Part shown: positions 34,200-37,839 of the stretch, piece after piece
Layout of the letters: each line of letters begins with the position of its first letter
Position numbering within the stretch: the first letter of the stretch is position 1
From: Anaerolineaceae bacterium
GTDB taxonomy: Bacteria > Chloroflexota > Anaerolineae > Aggregatilineales > Phototrophicaceae
Reading direction: 5' to 3'
NCBI GenBank assembly: GCA_007693385.1
Contig: REDR01000030.1
Span: 1-37,839, forward strand
DNA length: 37,839 nucleotides
Translations under genes and position numbers: made by a program
The notes under the pieces: model-generated
The model's database searches: none
The model's input: the letters and a program-made list of their open reading frames with translations, nothing else
What the model was told of the DNA's origin: nothing

Positions 34200-35471
34200 G
34201 TGGCGAAAATTACACAGGCACACATCGACGCGCTGAAGCGCAAAGTCGAAAATTACAGGCAGATACTGGAAATCAACAATGTGCTGAACTCGGTTTTAAT
34301 CCGGCATGATGTCGGCATTGATGCCCTGCTACACTATTTGATGCAATCGGCAGTTAAGCTGACGGCCAGTGAGGGCGCGTCGGTCTTGCTGTGGGATGAA
34401 GAGCAGAACAAGCTCAAGTTCGCGGCCACGTCCACCGCCAACCGATCATCACGTAACATCATCGGCCAATCCGTGCCGCTTAACAGTCTGGCCGGGACGA
34501 TCTTCAAAGAGCGCCGCTTGATCGAAGTGGACAACATCACCGGCGATCCGCGTCACTATAGTCAGGTCGATCAAAACATCCAGTTTGAGACGCGCTCATT
34601 GCTCGGCGTGCCACTGGTATCCAACAACCGCGCTATCGGCGTGCTAGAAGTGGTCAATAAGCACACACTGCCATGGACGGAAGAAGACCGCGTAAACCTC
34701 AGCGTATTAGCCAGCGAAGCCGCCACCGCTATCGAAGTCGCGCAACTGATGCAGGCGCTACAACGCGCCAACGATGAACTGAACGAGCTGGATAAGCTGA
34801 AAAGCGATTTCATCGCCATCGCCAGCCACGAATTGCGGACGCCGTTGGGTATCATATTGGGCTATGCTAGCTTTCTACAGGAAGACGACGATAGCGCGGT
34901 CAGTATGCAGGCGACGAAAATCATGGAGGGGGCGCTTCAGTTGCGCCGCATCATCGAATCCATGATTAACCTGCGCTACATCAAACAGAAATCATCGGAG
35001 CTACATCTTCAGCCGGTACCGCTGACTAACCTCTTACAGGATATTAAGCATGATAGTCTGGCGATTCCGGGCGCGGCGTCGGTTGAGATACAGGTCGCAG
35101 GGGAGACTCCGGCGGTGGATGTGCTGATTGACCGCAGTCGAATCGCGATGGCGTTTCAGAGCATCATCAGCAATGCGGTCACTTTCAGCGAGGAAGGCGG
35201 GGCGATCACGCTGTCTGCTCATGTGGAAGGCGGACTGGGCTGTGTCAGCGTCCGCGACGACGGGCAAGGGATCGAGCCAGCCCAGTTAGAGCGCATCTTC
35301 GAGGAATTCTATCAGGTAGAAGATCACATGATCCGGCATCATGGCGGGCTGGGCATCGGCCTCAGCATCACCCGCGCTATCGTGCAGGCGCATAACGGCA
35401 AGGTGTGGGCGAAAAGTGACGGCATTGGTCATGGCGCGACATTCACAGTCGCCTTGCCTCTGGTAAAATAA
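34200..35471 (+). CDS. GAF-domain sensor histidine kinase beside the origin-like region
   Basis: A 423-residue soluble kinase. The GTG at 34200 is preferred to the in-frame GTG at 34182 because GGAG lies eight bases upstream. A GAF domain spans about 20-175 (ASEGASVLLWDEEQNKLKFA, ETRSLLGVPLVSNNRAIGVL), then a coiled coil. HisKA has H210 in IASHELRTPLGIILGYA. HATPase has an N-box SIISNAVTF, RDDGQGI, FEEFYQVED and GLGIGLSITRA. All catalytic motifs are present. It is transcribed away from the origin-like region, and the CopCD gene follows 73 bases later on the same strand. The partner regulator is unknown. Confidence 0.92.
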   Translation: MAKITQAHIDALKRKVENYRQILEINNVLNSVLIRHDVGIDALLHYLMQSAVKLTASEGASVLLWDEEQNKLKFAATSTANRSSRNIIGQSVPLNSLAGTIFKERRLIEVDNITGDPRHYSQVDQNIQFETRSLLGVPLVSNNRAIGVLEVVNKHTLPWTEEDRVNLSVLASEAATAIEVAQLMQALQRANDELNELDKLKSDFIAIASHELRTPLGIILGYASFLQEDDDSAVSMQATKIMEGALQLRRIIESMINLRYIKQKSSELHLQPVPLTNLLQDIKHDSLAIPGAASVEIQVAGETPAVDVLIDRSRIAMAFQSIISNAVTFSEEGGAITLSAHVEGGLGCVSVRDDGQGIEPAQLERIFEEFYQVEDHMIRHHGGLGIGLSITRAIVQAHNGKVWAKSDGIGHGATFTVALPLVK

Positions 35472-35544
35472 GGGTTGGCGGCGTGGCGTGGATTGTCCAC
35501 GACGCGCCACAGTCTACAACCTATCAGAGAGTGTGCGATCACCG

Positions 35545-37758
35545 ATGATCTACCGCGTTTTATTGCTCCTTTTCGTGACTTCTTTCATCACATTAGCCCC
35601 CGCACAACCGGCGGAGGCGCACGGCTATCTCGTCCGCGCTATACCGGAAAACCGCGCCGTATTAGAGCGCCCACCCACCCGACTACAATACTGGTTCAGC
35701 GAAGCGTTAGAGCCGGAATTCAGCATCGTCAATCTGCGCGACCAGCGCGGCGAGATTCTCGCCAGTGGTGGCCTGAATGAAAACGACAACCGCCTTTTGA
35801 CTTTGCGCGTGCCCGACGGATTGCCGGATGGCGCGTACATCGTGGAATTGCGTCCGGCGTTCGCCAGCGATGGGCATGTCGTGGCGGAGAGCCGCGTCTT
35901 TTTCGTCGGGGAGGAGATCGGCGGGGTGGCCGGTGCCGGTGTGACGACATCGGCCATCCCGCTAGAAGTGGCGTGGCGTTCGGTGGCGGTCACGTCGGCC
36001 ATGATCTTATTCGGCACGTCGATCTTGTACGTGCTGGTACTGGTTCCGGCGTGGGGGAGCGCGAAGCATCCCGCCGGATTGTTGCCGCCGCGTGTCATGC
36101 GTCGACTGAATGTGATCTTCGGCTATGCGCTGGTCGGCGCGTTCGCCGCGAACATGGTCGGCTTGATCCAGCAGACGATGGCCTTTTTCAACGTGGATTT
36201 TGCGCGGGCGCTTGGCCCGGAATTCTGGGGACTGGTGCGCGTTGGTTCACGCTTTGGCGACATCTGGAACTGGCGTATGATGTTTCTCGGCGTGGTTGGC
36301 GGCCTGTTCCTGCTGAGTTTATTCCAGCGCGAGAGTCAGCCGGGCGCGGTTCGCGCTTACTGGGTGGCGAATACGTGGATGCTGGCGCTGGTTATCGGCA
36401 GTCATAGCGTGCTGAGTCACGCGGCGGGGTCGTTGCTGTGGCCGTGGGTGGCGGTGACATTCGATTGGTTCCACGCGCTGGCCGTCGGCTTCTGGGCGGG
36501 CGGGTTGGTGGCGCTGGCGCTGGTGTTGCCGGTCGCGCTCAGTCCGTATAGCGGCGATGCCCGCCGTCAGGCATTGCTGGCGGCTCTGCGGCGCTTCAGC
36601 CCGATAGCGTTCGGCGCGGTGCTGGTGGTGGTGACAACCGGCATTTACGGCGCGACTAACTGGATTTTCAGCGCGGCGGATGTTCGCACCGAATTCGGCG
36701 GTACGCTGGCCTTCAAGATCGTGCTGGCGGCGGCGTTGTTGTCGTTCGGCGCGTGGCATCACATCGCGCTGAATCCGGCGCGGTTCGCCCGTCTGGAGCG
36801 ACTGGTCGCGGGCGCTCGTCGCCTTCTGCCGACTGTTCGCATCGAAGCGGTTTTCGCGGTGCTGGTCTTATTCTCCGCGTCGGCATTGAGCGCCACGCCG
36901 ATTCCTCAGCCGGATTTCATCGTCGGCGATGTCGCCACGCCCAACCAGACGCGACAAATCGGCGATTTAACCGTCGAGATGAGCGTCGTTCCGGGCGGGC
37001 CGGGCGTCAACACGCACGACACGCGCATCACCCGCGACGGGCAAAACGTGAACGGCGTCGAGCTGGTGCTGGTCAATGCGCGTCCGGATACCGCGTTTCG
37101 CAGTCCGGCGCATATCTTGGAGACGGTAGAAGATGGCCTATACGTGACCGCCACCGACGACATCAGCGCGGCGGGGCGCTGGTGGAGCGTGGTTGATCTG
37201 ACTACGCCGGAAGGCGAAGCGCACCGGCTGGCCTTCGAGTGGGACATCGACTCCGCCGCGTCGGTGGTGCAGTCCATCGACCCGCGCCCGCAACACGTCC
37301 TCGCGCTGGGGTTGGTGCTGGCCGCGTTGATGTGGGTGGCGTATCCGTTCGTGCGGCGCGGCCTGCTGGCGTTGAACTTCGATATTGCCAGCGTGACCGT
37401 CGCATTCGTCGCGGTGGTCGTCACCGCGCTGGTGATGGTCGGCGGGTATATCATCATCCAACAAACCCGCGACGATTACGCGCAATCCATCCGGCCACCG
37501 GCGCAGGTGGTGAACGCCGTCCTGCCGACGCAGGCCAGCCTTGAGCGTGGCGCGGCGCTGTACGCCGACTATTGCATCGAATGGCAACGGCAATCACGCG
37601 ATTTCAACGCGCTCCGCGCCCGTCTGGATACCATCCGCGATGATGACCTGTATTTTGTGGTGGCGGAGGGCTGGCGCGGGTTGGCGGCCTGTGGCGCGGT
37701 GATGGAAGAAGATCAGCGCTGGGATGTGGTGAATTATCTGCGGACGCTGGTGCGGTAG
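35545..37758 (+). CDS. CopC-CopD fusion, predicted copper uptake protein with degenerate cytochrome-like tail
   Basis: A 737-residue protein. A signal peptide (1-25) ends AEA, so the mature protein would begin at H26 (HGYLVRA). CopC domains bind Cu(II) through an N-terminal His, and a second typical ligand pair lies in SDGH (D109, H111). The CopC domain spans about 26-130. CopD follows with about eight membrane helices (about 145-455), an external domain (about 465-575) and two further helices (about 590-660). The tail (about 668-737) looks like cytochrome c (GAALYADYC..., RWDVVNYLRTL), but CxxCH is replaced by C677-I-E-W-Q681, so haem attachment is lost. The ATG at 35545 is chosen because it begins the signal peptide. 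The predicted role is copper import or handling at the membrane, as in YcnJ. Confidence 0.87.
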   Translation: MIYRVLLLLFVTSFITLAPAQPAEAHGYLVRAIPENRAVLERPPTRLQYWFSEALEPEFSIVNLRDQRGEILASGGLNENDNRLLTLRVPDGLPDGAYIVELRPAFASDGHVVAESRVFFVGEEIGGVAGAGVTTSAIPLEVAWRSVAVTSAMILFGTSILYVLVLVPAWGSAKHPAGLLPPRVMRRLNVIFGYALVGAFAANMVGLIQQTMAFFNVDFARALGPEFWGLVRVGSRFGDIWNWRMMFLGVVGGLFLLSLFQRESQPGAVRAYWVANTWMLALVIGSHSVLSHAAGSLLWPWVAVTFDWFHALAVGFWAGGLVALALVLPVALSPYSGDARRQALLAALRRFSPIAFGAVLVVVTTGIYGATNWIFSAADVRTEFGGTLAFKIVLAAALLSFGAWHHIALNPARFARLERLVAGARRLLPTVRIEAVFAVLVLFSASALSATPIPQPDFIVGDVATPNQTRQIGDLTVEMSVVPGGPGVNTHDTRITRDGQNVNGVELVLVNARPDTAFRSPAHILETVEDGLYVTATDDISAAGRWWSVVDLTTPEGEAHRLAFEWDIDSAASVVQSIDPRPQHVLALGLVLAALMWVAYPFVRRGLLALNFDIASVTVAFVAVVVTALVMVGGYIIIQQTRDDYAQSIRPPAQVVNAVLPTQASLERGAALYADYCIEWQRQSRDFNALRARLDTIRDDDLYFVVAEGWRGLAACGAVMEEDQRWDVVNYLRTLVR

Positions 37759-37812
37759 CGCTAATGCCGATGGGTGTAAAGGTCGCTTCAGCGCCGGAGA
37801 CTAAAGCCATCC

Positions 37813-37839
37813 GGCTACAAAAAGACAAGCCCCCTCAAG
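37813..37839. repeat. Right-edge copy of the ftsK-downstream repeat (truncated)
   Basis: GGCTACAAAAAG (37813-37824) equals the reverse complement of 26257-26268. The following AAGCCCCCTCAAG (37827-37839) is the first part of the hairpin at 26229-26248. The window ends inside it, 55 bases after the CopCD stop. Confidence 0.75.

Overview
The window is about 37.8 kb of dense, moderately GC-rich bacterial chromosome with genes on both strands. Gene content suggests a monoderm environmental bacterium, most likely Chloroflexota (Anaerolineae-like). The signs are many PAS/GAF histidine kinases and receiver proteins, a CheB-CheR-PAS fusion, a WD40 protein, TPR membrane proteins, an FtsK with very long disordered linkers, and no outer-membrane genes. 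The taxonomic call is inference from gene style. No phage, IS element, CRISPR array or rRNA was found.

Layout. 1-5018: a left-truncated GAF histidine kinase, a terminator, an overlapping operon of two single-domain receivers plus a GNAT acetyltransferase, and a convergent PAS histidine kinase. 5019-9065: three tandem palindromic repeats, the CheB-CheR-PAS sensor and RidA. 9119-12412: a DUF4230 membrane protein, then divergently a DCC-family thiol protein with a small basic DNA-binding-like protein, tRNA-Arg(CCU), a small membrane protein and a seven-bladed WD40 protein. 12423-15575: a receiver-HTH regulator in an operon with an exported membrane protein, and an unknown soluble protein. 15655-17714: two oligopeptide ABC transporter ATPases with no permease beside them. 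18080-21767: a duplicated SWIM protein, an M24 peptidase and a Ser/Thr kinase-receiver-HTH fusion. 21898-27587: FtsK, an endonuclease IV-like protein and a small membrane protein. 27804-33517: a GAF histidine kinase, three paralogous TPR membrane proteins and a PspC protein. 34200-37758: another GAF histidine kinase and a CopC-CopD fusion with a decayed cytochrome-like tail.

The most striking non-coding segment is 33600-34065, between the divergent PspC and histidine kinase genes. It holds seven exact matches to the relaxed DnaA-box consensus TTWTNCACA plus four one-mismatch copies. Six of the exact boxes and one variant start 11, 21, 11, 12, 21 and 11 bases apart, that is, in register with the DNA helix. 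Eight copies of a different 11-bp motif, WTATCCCAMRT, flank the array on both sides, also mostly at whole-turn spacing. Genes on both sides read away from it, and the plus strand shifts from C-rich to more G-rich over the few kilobases around it. I read this as a candidate chromosomal replication origin (oriC) away from dnaA, with an accessory motif I do not recognise.

A second genome-wide theme is a family of short palindromic repeats (cores GGGCGTAGC...GCTACGCCC or GGGCGCAAT...ATTGCGCCC with a flanking CCTACA), found in at least six intergenic places. One copy appears to serve as the RidA terminator. Signal transduction dominates the coding content: four histidine kinases, a CheB-CheR sensor, two lone receivers, a receiver-HTH protein and a kinase-receiver-HTH fusion. 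Most of these have no obvious partner gene beside them.
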